A stretch of 64,000 nucleotides of DNA from Eledone cirrhosa (GCA_964016885.1 OZ024741.1:415041081-415105080); one strand, 5' to 3'. Numbered from the stretch's first letter, positions 25,085 to 39,576 are shown. Made by a program: numbers and translations. The notes: generated from the letters alone by a model not told the origin.

Positions 25085-27326
25085 CAAACCAGCCGTATCT
25101 GCCCAGAATTCCCTCACCTCTTTCTTTTCAAACCAGCTGTATCTGCCCAGAATTCCCTCACTTCTTTCTGTTCAAACCAGCTGTATCTGCCCAGAATTCC
25201 CTCACCGCTTTCTGTTCACAGCAGCTATATCTGCCCAGAATTCCCTCACTTCTTTCTGTTCAAACCAGCTGTATCTGCCCAGAATTCTCTCACCTGTTTA
25301 TGTTCAAACCAGCTGTATCTGGTCAGAATTCTCTCACTTCTTTCTGTTTAAACCAGCTGTATCTGGCCAGAATTCTCTCAATTTATTTCTGTTCAAACCA
25401 GCTGTATCTGGTCAGAAATCTCTCACTTCTTTCTGTTTAAACCAGCTGTATCTGGCCAGAATTCTCTCAATTTATTTCTGTTCAAACCAGCTGTATCTGA
25501 CCAGAATTCCCTCACCTCTTTCTGTTCAAACCAGCTGTATCTGCCCAGAATTCCCCCACTTCTTTCTGTTCAAACCAGCTGTATCTGCCCAGAATTCCCT
25601 CACCTCTTTCTGTTCAAACCAGCTGTATCTGACCAGAATTCTCTCACTTCTTTCTGTTCAAACCAGCCATATCTGCCCAGAATTCCCCCACCTCTTTCTG
25701 TTCAAACCAGCTGTATCTGACCAGAATTCTCTCACTTCATTCTGTTCAAACCAGCTGTATCTGACCAGAATTCTCTCACTTCATTCTGTTCAAACCAGCT
25801 GTATCTGCCCAGAATTCTCTCACTTCATTCTGTTCAAACCAGCTGTATCTGACCAGAATTCTCTCACCTCTTTCTGTTCAAACCAGCTGTATCTGCCCAG
25901 AATTCCCTCACCTCTTTCTGTTCAAACCAGCTGTATCTGACCAGAATTCCGTCTCCTCTTTCTGTTTAAACTTTCTGTATATGCGCAGAATTCTCTCACC
26001 TCTTTATGTTTAAACCAGCGGTATCTGCCCATAATTCTCTCACCTCTTTCTGTTCAAACCAGCTCTATCTGGTTAGAATTCTCTCACTTCTTTCTGTTTA
26101 AACCAGCTGTATCTGGCCAGAATTCCCCCACTTCTTTCTGTTCAAACCAGCTGTATCTGCCCAGAATTCCCTCACCTCTTTCTGTTCAAACCAGCTGTAT
26201 CTGACCAGAATTCTCTCACTTCTTTCTGTTCAAACCAGCCATATCTGCCCAGAATTCCCTCACCTCTTTCTGTTCAAACCAGCTGTATCTGACCAGAATT
26301 CTCTCACTTCATTCTGTTCAAACCAGCTGTATCTGACCAGAATTCTCTCACTTCATTCTGTTCAAACCAGCTGTATCTGCCCAGAATTCTCTCACTTCAT
26401 TCTGTTCAAACCAGCTGTATCTGACCAGAATTCTCTCACCTCTTTCTGTTCAAACCAGCTGTATCTGCCCAGAATTCCCTCACTTCTTTCTGTTCAAACC
26501 AGCTGTATCTGCCCTGAAATCCCTCACCTCTTTCTGTTCAAACCAGCTGTATCTGCCCAGAATTCTCTCACCTCATTCTGTTCAAACCAGCTGTATCTGT
26601 CCAGAATTCCCTCACCTCTTTCTGTTCAAACCAGCTGTATCTGTCCAGAATTCCCTCACCTCTTTCTTTTCAAACCAGCTGTATCTGCCCAGAATTCCCT
26701 CACCTCTTTCTTTTCAAACCAGCTGTATCTGCCCAGAATTCTCTCACCTCATTCTGTTCAAACCAGCTGTATCTGTCCAGAATTCCCTCACCTCTTTCTG
26801 TTCAAACCAGCCGTATCTGCCCAGAATTCCCTCACCTCTTTCTTTTCAAACCAGCTGTATCTGCCCAAAATTCCCTCACTTCTTTCTGTTCAAACCAGCT
26901 GTATCTGCCCAGAATTCCCTCACCGCTTTCTGTTCACAGCAGCTATATCTGCCCAGAATTCCCTCACTTCTTTCTGTTCAAACCAGCTGTATCTGCCCAG
27001 AATTCTCTCACCTGTTTATGTTCAAACCAGCTGTATCTGGTCAGAATTCTCTCACTTCTTTCTGTTTAAACCAGCTGTATCTGGCCAGAATTCTCTCAAT
27101 TTATTTCTGTTCAAACCAGCTGTATCTGACCAGAATTCCCTCACCTCTTTCTGTTCAAACCAGCTGTATCTGACCAGAATTCTCTCACTTCTTTCTGTTC
27201 AAACCAGCTGTATCTGCCCAGAATTCCCTCACCTCTTTCTGTTCAAACCAGCTGTATCTGCCCAGAATTCCCTCACTTCTTTCTGTTCAAACCAGCTGTA
27301 TCTGCCCAGAATTCTCTCACCTGTTT
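25085..27326 (+). repeat. Satellite segment joining D-type and C-type units
   Basis: Begins with AGCCGTATCTG and TTCACAGCAGCTATATC units, then has two closely spaced 45 bp units at 25379 and 25468, separated by a GGTCAGAAATC unit. From about 25949 it repeats the run seen at 18241 (CCGTCTCCTC to CCCATAATTC). From about 26.24 kb it follows the 1,278 bp C-type HOR. No gene is seen. Confidence 0.8.
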
Positions 27327-30300
27327 ATGTTCAAACCAGCTGTATCTGGCCAGAATTCTCTCAATTTATTTCTGTTCAAACCAGCTGTATCTGACCAGAA
27401 TTCCCTCACCTCTTTCTGTTCAAACCAGCTGTATCTGCCCAGAATTCCCCCACTTCTTTCTGTTGAAACCAGCTGTATCTGCCCAGAATTCCCTCACCTC
27501 TTTCTGTTCAAACCAGCTGTATCTGACCAGAATTCTCTCACCTATTTCTGTTCAAACCAGCCATATCTGCCCAGAATTCCCTTACCTCTTTCTGTTTAAA
27601 CCAGCTGTATCTGGCCAGAATTCTCTCACTTGTTTCTGTTCAAACCAGCTGTATCTGCACAGAATTCTCTCACCTGTTTACGTTCAAACCAGCTGTATCT
27701 GGTCAGAATTCTCTCACTTATTTCCGTTTAAACCAGCTGTATCTGGCCAGATTTCTCTCACTTCTTTTTATTCAAACCAGCTGTATATGACCAGAATTCT
27801 CTCACTTCTTTCTGTTCAAACCAGCTGTATCTGCCCAGAATTCCCTCACCTCTTTCTGTTCAAACCATCTGTATCTGACCAGAATTCCCTCTCCTCTTTC
27901 TGTTTAAACCATCTGTATCTGCCCAGAATTCTGTCACTTCTTTCTGTTCAAACCAGCTGTATCTGCCCAGAATTCCCTCACCTCTTTCTGTTCAAACCAG
28001 CTGTATCTGCCCAGAATTCCCTCACCTCTTTCTGTTCAAACCAGCTGTATCTGGCCAGAATTCCCTCACCTCTTTCTGTTTAAACCAGCTGTATCTGCCC
28101 AGAATTCTCTCACTTGTTTCTGTTCAAACCAGCTGTATCTGCCCAGAATTCTCTCACTTCTTTCTATTCAAACCAGCTGTATCTGCCCTGAAATCCCTCA
28201 CCTCTTTCTGTTCAAACCAGCTGTATCTGCCCAGAATTCTCTCACCTCATTCTGTTCATACCAGCTGTATCTGTCCAGAATTCCCTCACCTCTTTCTGTT
28301 CAAACCAGCCGTATCTGCCCAGAATTCCCTCACCTCTTTCTTTTCAAACCAGCTGTATCTGCCCAGAATTCTCTCACTTCTTTCTGTTCAAACCAGCTGT
28401 ATCTGCCCTGAAATCCCTCACCTCTTTCTGTTCAAACCAGCTGTATCTGCCCAGAATTCTCTCACCTCATTCTGTTCATACCAGCTGTATCTGGCCAGAA
28501 TTCCCTCACCTCTTTCTGTTCAAATCATCTGTATCTGCCCAGAATTCTCTCACTTCTTTCTGTTCAAACCAGCCATATCTGCCCAGAATTCCCTCACCTC
28601 TTTCTGTTCAAACCAGCTGTATCTGACCAGAATTCTCTCACTTCATTCTGTTCAAACCAGCTGTATCTGACCAGAATTCTCTCACCTCTTTCTGTTCAAA
28701 CCAGCTGTATCTGCCCAGAATTCCCTCACTTCTTTCTGTTCAAACCAGCTGTATCTGCCCTGAAATCCCTCACCTCTTTCTGTTCAAACCAGCTGTATCT
28801 GCCCAGAATTCTCTCACCTCATTCTGTTCAAACCAGCTGTATCTGTCCAGAATTCCCTCACCTCTTTCTGTTCAAACCAGCCGTATCTGCCCAGAATTCC
28901 CTCACCTCTTTCTTTTCAAACCAGCTGTATCTGCCCAGAATTCTCTCACCTCATTCTGTTCAAACCAGCTGTATCTGTCCAGAATTCCCTCACCTCTTTC
29001 TGTTCAAACCAGCCGTATCTGCCCAGAATTCCCTCACCTCTTTCTTTTCAAACCAGCTGTATCTGCCCAGAATTCCCTCACTTCTTTCTGTTCAAACCAG
29101 CTGTATCTGCCCAGAATTCCCTCACCGCTTTCTGTTCACAGCAGCTATATCTGCCCAGAATTCCCTCACTTCTTTCTGTTCAAACCAGCTGTATCTGCCC
29201 AGAATTCTCTCACCTGTTTATGTTCAAACCAGCTGTATCTGGTCAGAATTCTCTCACTTCTTTCTGTTTAAACCAGCTGTATCTGGCCAGAATTCTCTCA
29301 ATTTATTTCTGTTCAAACCAGCTGTATCTGGTCAGAAATCTCTCACTTCTTTCTGTTTAAACCAGCTGTATCTGGCCAGAATTCTCTCAATTTATTTCTG
29401 TTCAAACCAGCTGTATCTGACCAGAATTCCCTCACCTCTTTCTGTTCAAACCAGCTGTATCTGCCCAGAATTCCCCCACTTCTTTCTGTTCAAACCAGCT
29501 GTATCTGCCCAGAATTCCCTCACCTCTTTCTGTTCAAACCAGCTGTATCTGACCAGAATTCTCTCACTTCTTTCTGTTCAAACCAGCCATATCTGCCCAG
29601 AATTCCCCCACCTCTTTCTGTTCAAACCAGCTGTATCTGACCAGAATTCTCTCACTTCATTCTGTTCAAACCCGCTGTATCTGACCAGAATTCTCTCACT
29701 TCATTCTGTTCAAACCAGCTGTATCTGCCCAGAATTCTCTCACTTCATTCTGTTCAAACCAGCTGTATCTGACCAGAATTCTCTCACCTCTTTCTGTTCA
29801 AACCAGCTGTATCTGCCCAGAATTCCCTCACTTCTTTCTGTTCAAACCAGCTGTATCTGCCCTGAATTCCCTCACCTCTTTCTGTTCAAACCAGCTGTAT
29901 CTGCCCAGAATTCTCTCACCTCATTCTGTTCAAACCAGCTGTATCTGTCCAGAATTCCCCCACTTCTTTCTGTTCAAACCAGCTGTATCTGCCCAGAATT
30001 CCCTCACCTCTTTCTGTTCAAACCAGCTGTATCTGACCAGAATTCTCTCACTTCTTTCTGTTCAAACCAGCCATATCTGCCCAGAATTCCCTCACCTCTT
30101 TCTGTTCAAACCAGCTGTATCTGACCAGAATTCTCTCACTTCATTCTGTTCAAACCAGCTGTATCTGACCAGAATTCTCTCACTTCATTCTGTTCAAACC
30201 AGCTGTATCTGCCCAGAATTCTCTCACTTCATTCTGTTCAAACCAGCTGTATCTGACCAGAATTCTCTCACCTCTTTCTGTTCAAACCAGCTGTATCTGC

Positions 30301-31114
30301 CCAGAATTCCCTCACTTCTTTCTGTTCAAACCAGCTGTATCTGCCCAGAATTCTCTCACCTCATTCTGTTCAAACCAGCTGTATCTGTCCAGAATTCCCT
30401 CACTTCTTTTTATTCAAACCAGCTGTATCTGTCCAGAATTCCCTCACCTCTTTCTTTTTAAACCAGCTGTATCTGCCCAGAATTCCCTCACCTCTTTCTT
30501 TTCAAACCAGCTGTATCTGCCCAGAATTCTCTCACCTCATTCTGTTCAAACCAGCTGTATCTGTCCAGAATTCCCTCACCTCTTTCTGTTCAAACCAGCC
30601 GTATCTGCCCAGAATTCCCTCACCTCTTTCTTTTCAAACCAGCTGTATCTGCCCAAAATTCCCTCACTTCTTTCTGTTCAAACCAGCTGTATCTGCCCAG
30701 AATTCCCTCACCGCTTTCTGTTCACAGCAGCTATATCTGCCCAGAATTCCCTCACTTCTTTCTGTTCAAACCAGCTGTATCTGCCCAGAATTCTCTCACC
30801 TGTTTATGTTCAAACCAGCTGTATCTGGTCAGAATTCTCTCACATCTTTCTGTTTAAACCAGCTGTATCTGGCCAGAATTCTCTCAATTTATTTCTGTTC
30901 AAACCAGCTGTATCTGACCAGAATTCCCTCACCTCTTTCTGTTCAAACCAGCTGTATCTGACCAGAATTCTCTCACTTCTTTCTGTTCAAACCAGCTGTA
31001 TCTGCCCACAATTCCCTCACCTCTTTCTGTTAAAACCAGCTGTATCTGCCCAGAATTCCCTCACTTCTTTCTGTTCAAACCAGCTGTATCTGCCCAGAAT
31101 TCTCTCCCCTGTTT
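27327..31114 (+). repeat. 86-unit D-type HOR (3,788 bp)
   Basis: Defined by successive TTTATGTTC anchors next to a 45 bp unit, at 27327 and 31115. Contains four 45 bp units (27362, 29299, 29388, 30885). Compared with the 22 kb copy it lacks two units near 27.96 kb, those with TTTACACCTTCTG and AAAGCAGC. A private ACCCGCTGTATC unit near 29670 is shared only with 33547 in the next unit (offset 3,876). Confidence 0.85.
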
Positions 31115-34100
31115 ATGTTCAAACCAGCTGTATCTGGCCAGAATTCTCTCAATTTATTTCTGTTCAAACCAGCTGTATCTGACCAGAATTCCCTCACCTC
31201 TTTCTGTTCAAACCAGCTGTATCTGCCCAGAATTCCCCCACTTCTTTCTGTTCAAACCAGCTGTATCTGCCCAGAATTCCCTCACCTCTTTCTGTTCAAA
31301 CCAGCTGTATCTGACCAGAATTCTCTCACCTATTTCTGTTCAAACCAGCCATATCTGCCCAGAATTCCCTCACCTCTTTCTGTTTAAACCAGCCGTATCT
31401 GGCCAGAATTCTCTCACTTGTTTCTGTTCAAACCAGCTGTATCTGCCCAGAATTCTCTCACCTGTTTACGTTCAAACCAGCTGTATCTGGTCAGAATTCT
31501 CTCACTTATTTCCGTTTAAACCAGCTGTATCTGGCCAGATTTCTCTCACTTCTTTTTATTCAAACCAGCTGTATATGACCAGAATTCTCTCACTTCTTTC
31601 TGTTCAAACCAGCTGTATCTGCCCAGAATTCCCTCACCTCTTTCTGTTCAAACCATCTGTATCTGACCAGAATTCCCTCTCCTCTTTCTGTTTAAACCAT
31701 CTGTATCTGCCCAGAATTCTGTCACTTCTTTCTGTTCAAACCAGCTGTATCTGCCCAGAATTCCCTCACCTCTTTCTGTTTACACCTTCTGTATATGCCC
31801 AGAATTTTCTCACCTCTTTCTGTTCAAAGCAGCTGTATCTGCCCAGAATTCCCTCACTTCTTTCTGTTCAAACCAGCTGTATCTGCCCAGAATTCCCTCA
31901 CCTCTTTCTGTTCAAACCAGCTGTATCTGGCCAGAATTCCCTCACCTCTTTCTGTTTAAACCAGCTGTATCTGCCCAGAATTCTCTCACTTGTTTCTGTT
32001 CAAACCAGCTGTATCTGCCCAGAATTCTCTCACTTCTTTCTATTCAAACCAGCTGTATCTGCCCTGAAATCCCTCACCTCTTTCTGTTCAAACCAGCTGT
32101 ATCTGCCCAGAATTCTCTCACCTCATTCTGTTCATACCAGCTGTATCTGTCCAGAATTCCCTCACCTCTTTCTGTTCAAACCAGCCGTATCTGCCCAGAA
32201 TTCCCTCACCTCTTTCTTTTCAAACCAGCTGTATCTGCCCAGAATTCTCTCACTTCTTTCTGTTCAAACCAGCTGTATCTGCCCTGAAATCCCTCACCTC
32301 TTTCTGTTCAAACCAGCTGTATCTGCCCAGAATTCTCTCACCTCATTCTGTTCATACCAGCTGTATCTGGCCAGAATTCCCTCACCTCTTTCTGTTCAAA
32401 TCATCTGTATCTGCCCAGAATTCTCTCACTTCTTTCTGTTCAAACCAGCCATATCTGCCCAGAATTCCCTCACCTCTTTCTGTTCAAACCAGCTGTATCT
32501 GACCAGAATTCTCTCACTTCATTCTGTTCAAACCAGCTGTATCTGACCAGAATTCTCTCACCTCTTTCTGTTCAAACCAGCTGTATCTGCCCAGAATTCC
32601 CTCACTTCTTTCTGTTCAAACCAGCTGTATCTGCCCTGAAATCCCTCACCTCTTTCTGTTCAAACCAGCTGTATCTGCCCAGAATTCTCTCACCTCATTC
32701 TGTTCAAACCAGCTGTATCTGTCCAGAATTCCCTCACCTCTTTCTGTTCAAACCAGCCGTATCTGCCCAGAATTCCCTCACCTCTTTCTTTTCAAACCAG
32801 CTGTATCTGCCCAGAATTCTCTCACCTCATTCTGTTCAAACCAGCTGTATCTGTCCAGAATTCCCTCACCTCTTTCTGTTCAAACCAGCCGTATCTGCCC
32901 AGAATTCCCTCACCTCTTTCTTTTCAAACCAGCTGTATCTGCCCAGAATTCCCTCACTTCTTTCTGTTCAAACCAGCTGTATCTGCCCAGAATTCCCTCA
33001 CCGCTTTCTGTTCACAGCAGCTATATCTGCCCAGAATTCCCTCACTTCTTTCTGTTCAAACCAGCTGTATCTGCCCAGAATTCTCTCACCTGTTTATGTT
33101 CAAACCAGCTGTATCTGGTCAGAATTCTCTCACTTCTTTCTGTTTAAACCAGCTGTATCTGGCCAGAATTCTCTCAATTTATTTCTGTTCAAACCAGCTG
33201 TATCTGGTCAGAAATCTCTCACTTCTTTCTGTTTAAACCAGCTGTATCTGGCCAGAATTCTCTCAATTTATTTCTGTTCAAACCAGCTGTATCTGACCAG
33301 AATTCCCTCACCTCTTTCTGTTCAAACCAGCTGTATCTGCCCAGAATTCCCCCACTTCTTTCTGTTCAAACCAGCTGTATCTGCCCAGAATTCCCTCACC
33401 TCTTTCTGTTCAAACCAGCTGTATCTGACCAGAATTCTCTCACTTCTTTCTGTTCAAACCAGCCATATCTGCCCAGAATTCCCCCACCTCTTTCTGTTCA
33501 AACCAGCTGTATCTGACCAGAATTCTCTCACTTCATTCTGTTCAAACCCGCTGTATCTGACCAGAATTCTCTCACTTCATTCTGTTCAAACCAGCTGTAT
33601 CTGCCCAGAATTCTCTCACTTCATTCTGTTCAAACCAGCTGTATCTGACCAGAATTCTCTCACCTCTTTCTGTTCAAACCAGCTGTATCTGCCCAGAATT
33701 CCCTCACTTCTTTCTGTTCAAACCAGCTGTATCTGCCCTGAATTCCCTCACCTCTTTCTGTTCAAACCAGCTGTATCTGCCCAGAATTCTCTCACCTCAT
33801 TCTGTTCAAACCAGCTGTATCTGTCCAGAATTCCCCCACTTCTTTCTGTTCAAACCAGCTGTATCTGCCCAGAATTCCCTCACCTCTTTCTGTTCAAACC
33901 AGCTGTATCTGACCAGAATTCTCTCACTTCTTTCTGTTCAAACCAGCCATATCTGCCCAGAATTCCCTCACCTCTTTCTGTTCAAACCAGCTGTATCTGA
34001 CCAGAATTCTCTCACTTCATTCTGTTCAAACCAGCTGTATCTGACCAGAATTCTCTCACTTCATTCTGTTCAAACCAGCTGTATCTGCCCAGAATTCTCT

Positions 34101-35034
34101 CACTTCATTCTGTTCAAACCAGCTGTATCTGACCAGAATTCTCTCACCTCTTTCTGTTCAAACCAGCTGTATCTGCCCAGAATTCCCTCACTTCTTTCTG
34201 TTCAAACCAGCTGTATCTGCCCTGAAATCCCTCACCTCTTTCTGTTCAAACCAGCTGTATCTGCCCAGAATTCTCTCACCTCATTCTGTTCAAACCAGCT
34301 GTATCTGTCCAGAATTCCCTCACTTCTTTTTATTCAAACCAGCTGTATCTGTCCAGAATTCCCTCACCTCTTTCTTTTTAAACCAGCTGTATCTGCCCAG
34401 AATTCCCTCACCTCTTTCTTTTCAAACCAGCTGTATCTGCCCAGAATTCTCTCACCTCATTCTGTTCAAACCAGCTGTATCTGTCCAGAATTCCCTCACC
34501 TCTTTCTGTTCAAACCAGCCGTATCTGCCCAGAATTCCCTCACCTCTTTCTTTTCAAACCAGCTGTATCTGCCCAAAATTCCCTCACTTCTTTCTGTTCA
34601 AACCAGCTGTATCTGCCCAGAATTCCCTCACCGCTTTCTGTTCACAGCAGCTATATCTGCCCAGAATTCCCTCACTTCTTTCTGTTCAAACCAGCTGTAT
34701 CTGCCCAGAATTCTCTCACCTGTTTATGTTCAAACCAGCTGTATCTGGTCAGAATTCTCTCACATCTTTCTGTTTAAACCAGCTGTATCTGGCCAGAATT
34801 CTCTCAATTTATTTCTGTTCAAACCAGCTGTATCTGACCAGAATTCCCTCACCTCTTTCTGTTCAAACCAGCTGTATCTGACCAGAATTCTCTCACTTCT
34901 TTCTGTTCAAACCAGCTGTATCTGCCCACAATTCCCTCACCTCTTTCTGTTAAAACCAGCTGTATCTGCCCAGAATTCCCTCACTTCTTTCTGTTCAAAC
35001 CAGCTGTATCTGCCCAGAATTCTCTCCCCTGTTT
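31115..35034 (+). repeat. 89-unit D-type HOR (3,920 bp)
   Basis: Same unit order as the preceding copy, with three more 44 bp units. Four 45 bp units lie at 31150, 33175, 33264 and 34805. It shares derived variants CTCACATCTTTC, CCCACAATTCCC, CTGTTAAAACC and CTCTCCCCTG with the following unit, so these copies have a recent common source. Confidence 0.85.
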
Positions 35035-37941
35035 ATGTTCAAACCAGCTGTATCTGGCCAGAATTCTCTCAATTTATTTCTGTTCAAACCAGCTGTATCT
35101 GACCAGAATTCCCTCACCTCTTTCTGTTCAAACCAGCTGTATCTGCCCAGAATTCCCCCACTTCTTTCTGTTCAAACCAGCTGTATCTGCCCAGAATTCC
35201 CTCACCTCTTTCTGTTCAAACCAGCTGTATCTGACCAGAATTCTCTCACCTATTTCTGTTCAAACCAGCCATATCTGCCCAGAATTCCCTCACCTCTTTC
35301 TGTTTAAACCAGCCGTATCTGGCCAGAATTCTCTCACTTGTTTCTGTTCAAACCAGCTGTATCTGCCCAGAATTCTCTCACCTGTTTACGTTCAAACCAG
35401 CTGTATCTGGTCAGAATTCTCTCACTTATTTCCGTTTAAACCAGCTGTATCTGGCCAGATTTCTCTCACTTCTTTTTATTCAAACCAGCTGTATATGACC
35501 AGAATTCTCTCACTTCTTTCTGTTCAAACCAGCTGTATCTGCCCAGAATTCCCTCACCTCTTTCTGTTCAAACCATCTGTATCTGACCAGAATTCCCTCT
35601 CCTCTTTCTGTTTAAACCATCTGTATCTGCCCAGAATTCTGTCACTTCTTTCTGTTCAAACCAGCTGTATCTGCCCAGAATTCCCTCACCTCTTTCTGTT
35701 TACACCTTCTGTATATGCCCAGAATTTTCTCACCTCTTTCTGTTCAAAGCAGCTGTATCTGCCCAGAATTCCCTCACTTCTTTCTGTTCAAACCAGCTGT
35801 ATCTGCCCAGAATTCCCTCACCTCTTTCTGTTCAAACCAGCTGTATCTGGCCAGAATTCCCTCACCTCTTTCTGTTCAAATCATCTGTATCTGCCCAGAA
35901 TTCTCTCACTTCTTTCTGTTCAAACCAGCCATATCTGCCCAGAATTCCCTCACCTCTTTCTGTTCAAACCAGCTGTATCTGACCAGAATTCTCTCACTTC
36001 ATTCTCTTCAAACCAGCTGTATCTGACCAGAATTCTCTCACCTCTTTCTGTTCAAACCAGCTGTATCTGCCCAGAATTCCCTCACTTCTTTCTGTTCAAA
36101 CCAGCTGTATCTGCCCAGAAATCCCTCACCTCTTTCTGTTCAAACCAGCTGTATCTGCCCAGAATTCTCTCACCTCATTCTGTTCAAACCAGCTGAATCT
36201 GTCCAGAATTCCCTCACCTCTTTCTGTTCAAACCAGCCGTATCTGCCCAGAATTCCCTCACCTCTTTCTTTTCAAACCAGCTGTATCTGCCCAGAATTCC
36301 CTCACTTCTTTCTGTTCAAACCAGCTGTATCTGCCCAGAATTCCCTCACCTCTTTCTGTTCACAGCAGTTGTATCTGCCCAGAATTCCCTCACTTCTTTC
36401 TGTTCAAACCAGCTGTATCTGCCCAGAATTCTCTCACCTGTTTATGTTCAAACCAGCTGTATCTGGTCAGAGTTCTCTCACTTCTTTCTGTTTAAACCAG
36501 CTGTATCTGGCCAGAATTCTCTCAATTTATTTCTGTTCAAACCAGCTGTATCTGACCAGAATTCCCTCACCTCTTTCTGTTCAAACCAGCTGTATCTGAC
36601 CAGAATTCTCTCACTTCTTTCTGTTCAAACCAGCTGTATCTGCCCAGAATTCCCTCACCTCTTTCTGTTCAAACCAGCTGTATCTGCCCAGAATTCTCTC
36701 ACCTCATTCTGTTCAAACCAGCTGTATCTGTCCAGAATTCCCCCACTTCTTTCTGTTCAAACCAGCTGTATCTGCCCAGAATTCCCTCACCTCTTTCTGT
36801 TCAAACCAGCTGTATCTGACCAGAATTCTCTCACTTCTTTCTGTTCAAACCAGCCATATCTGCCCAGAATTCCCTCACCTCTTTCTGTTCAAACCAGCTG
36901 TATCTGACCAGAATTCTCTCACTTCATTCTGTTCAAACCAGCTGTATCTGACCAGAATTCTCTCACTTCATTCTGTTCAAACCAGCTGTATCTGCCCAGA
37001 ATTCTCTCACTTCATTCTGTTCAAACCAGCTGTATCTGACCAGAATTCTCTCACCTCTTTCTGTTCAAACCAGCTGTATCTGCCCAGAATTCCCTCACTT
37101 CTTTCTGTTCAAACCAGCTGTATCTGCCCTGAAATCCCTCACCTCTTTCTGTTCAAACCAGCTGTATCTGCCCAGAATTCTCTCACCTCATTCTGTTCAA
37201 ACCAGCTGTATCTGTCCAGAATTCCCTCACTTCTTTTTATTCAAACCAGCTGTATCTGTCCAGAATTCCCTCACCTCTTTCTTTTTAAACCAGCTGTATC
37301 TGCCCAGAATTCCCTCACCTCTTTCTTTTCAAACCAGCTGTATCTGCCCAGAATTCTCTCACCTCATTCTGTTCAAACCAGCTGTATCTGTCCAGAATTC
37401 CCTCACCTCTTTCTGTTCAAACCAGCCGTATCTGCCCAGAATTCTCTCACCTCTTTCTTTTCAAACCAGCTGTATCTGCCCAAAATTCCCTCACTTCTTT
37501 CTGTTCAAACCAGCTGTATCTGCCCAGAATTCCCTCACCGCTTTCTGTTCACAGCAGCTATATCTGCCCAGAATTCCCTCACTTCTTTCTGTTCAAACCA
37601 GCTGTATCTGCCCAGAATTCTCTCACCTGTTTATGTTCAAACCAGCTGTATCTGGTCAGAATTCTCTCACATCTTTCTGTTTAAACCAGCTGTATCTGGC
37701 CAGAATTCTCTCAATTTATTTCTGTTCAAACCAGCTGTATCTGACCAGAATTCCCTCACCTCTTTCTGTTCAAACCAGCTGTATCTGACCAGAATTCTCT
37801 CACTTCTTTCTGTTCAAACCAGCTGTATCTGCCCACAATTCCCTCACCTCTTTCTGTTAAAACCAGCTGTATCTGCCCAGAATTCCCTCACTTCTTTCTG
37901 TTCAAACCAGCTGTATCTGCCCAGAATTCTCTCCCCTGTTT
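35035..37941 (+). repeat. Shortened 66-unit D-type HOR (2,907 bp)
   Basis: Begins like the 31115 unit but is 1,013 bp shorter (22 units of 44 bp plus one of 45 bp), having lost a middle section. It has three 45 bp units (35070, 36523, 37712). A private change TTCTCTTCAAACC near 36003 recurs 2,907 bp later near 38910, showing that this shortened form was itself duplicated. Confidence 0.85.
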
Positions 37942-39576
37942 ATGTTCAAACCAGCTGTATCTGGCCAGAATTCTCTCAATTTATTTCTGTTCAAACCAGC
38001 TGTATCTGACCAGAATTCCCTCACCTCTTTCTGTTCAAACCAGCTGTATCTGCCCAGAATTCCCCCACTTCTTTCTGTTCAAACCAGCTGTATCTGCCCA
38101 GAATTCCCTCACCTCTTTCTGTTCAAACCAGCTGTATCTGACCAGAATTCTCTCACCTATTTCTGTTCAAACCAGCCATATCTGCCCAGAATTCCCTCAC
38201 CTCTTTCTGTTTAAACCAGCCGTATCTGGCCAGAATTCTCTCACTTGTTTCTGTTCAAACCAGCTGTATCTGCCCAGAATTCTCTCACCTGTTTACGTTC
38301 AAACCAGCTGTATCTGGTCAGAATTCTCTCACTTATTTCCGTTTAAACCAGCTGTATCTGGCCAGATTTCTCTCACTTCTTTTTATTCAAACCAGCTGTA
38401 TATGACCAGAATTCTCTCACTTCTTTCTGTTCAAACCAGCTGTATCTGCCCAGAATTCCCTCACCTCTTTCTGTTCAAACCATCTGTATCTGACCAGAAT
38501 TCCCTCTCCTCTTTCTGTTTAAACCATCTGTATCTGCCCAGAATTCTGTCACTTCTTTCTGTTCAAACCAGCTGTATCTGCCCAGAATTCCCTCACCTCT
38601 TTCTGTTTACACCTTCTGTATATGCCCAGAATTTTCTCACCTCTTTCTGTTCAAAGCAGCTGTATCTGCCCAGAATTCCCTCACTTCTTTCTGTTCAAAC
38701 CAGCTGTATCTGCCCAGAATTCCCTCACCTCTTTCTGTTCAAACCAGCTGTATCTGGCCAGAATTCCCTCACCTCTTTCTGTTCAAATCATCTGTATCTG
38801 CCCAGAATTCTCTCACTTCTTTCTGTTCAAACCAGCCATATCTGCCCAGAATTCCCTCACCTCTTTCTGTTCAAACCAGCTGTATCTGACCAGAATTCTC
38901 TCACTTCATTCTCTTCAAACCAGCTGTATCTGACCAGAATTCTCTCACCTCTTTCTGTTCAAACCAGCTGTATCTGCCCAGAATTCCCTCACTTCTTTCT
39001 GTTCAAACCAGCTGTATCTGCCCAGAAATCCCTCACCTCTTTCTGTTCAAACCAGCTGTATCTGCCCAGAATTCTCTCACCTCATTCTGTTCAAACCAGC
39101 TGAATCTGTCCAGAATTCCCTCACCTCTTTCTGTTCAAACCAGCCGTATCTGCCCAGAATTCCCTCACCTCTTTCTTTTCAAACCAGCTGTATCTGCCCA
39201 GAATTCCCTCACATCTTTCTGTTCAAACCAGCTGTATCTGCCCAGAATTCCCTCACCTCTTTCTGTTCACAGCAGTTGTATCTGCCCAGAATTCCCTCAC
39301 TTCTTTCTGTTCAAACCAGCTGTATCTGCCCAGAATTCTCTCACCTGTTTATGTTCAAACCAGCTGTATCTGGTCAGAGTTCTCTCACTTCTTTCTGTTT
39401 AAACCAGCTGTATCTGGCCAGAATTCTCTCAATTTATTTCTGTTCAAACCAGCTGTATCTGACCAGAATTCCCTCACCTCTTTCTGTTCAAACCAGCTGT
39501 ATCTGACCAGAATTCTCTCACTTCTTTCTGTTCAAACCAGCTGTATCTGCCCAGAATTCCCTCACCTCTTTCTGTT
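37942..39576 (+). repeat. Partial copy of the 2,907 bp D-type HOR
   Basis: Follows 35035 onward at an offset of 2,907 bp for about 1.63 kb, with 45 bp units at 37977 and 39430. Shared private variants include AGCTGAATCTG, TTCACAGCAGTTG and GTCAGAGTTC. The match ends near 39577, where a TTTAAACC unit replaces a TTCAAACC unit. Confidence 0.85.
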
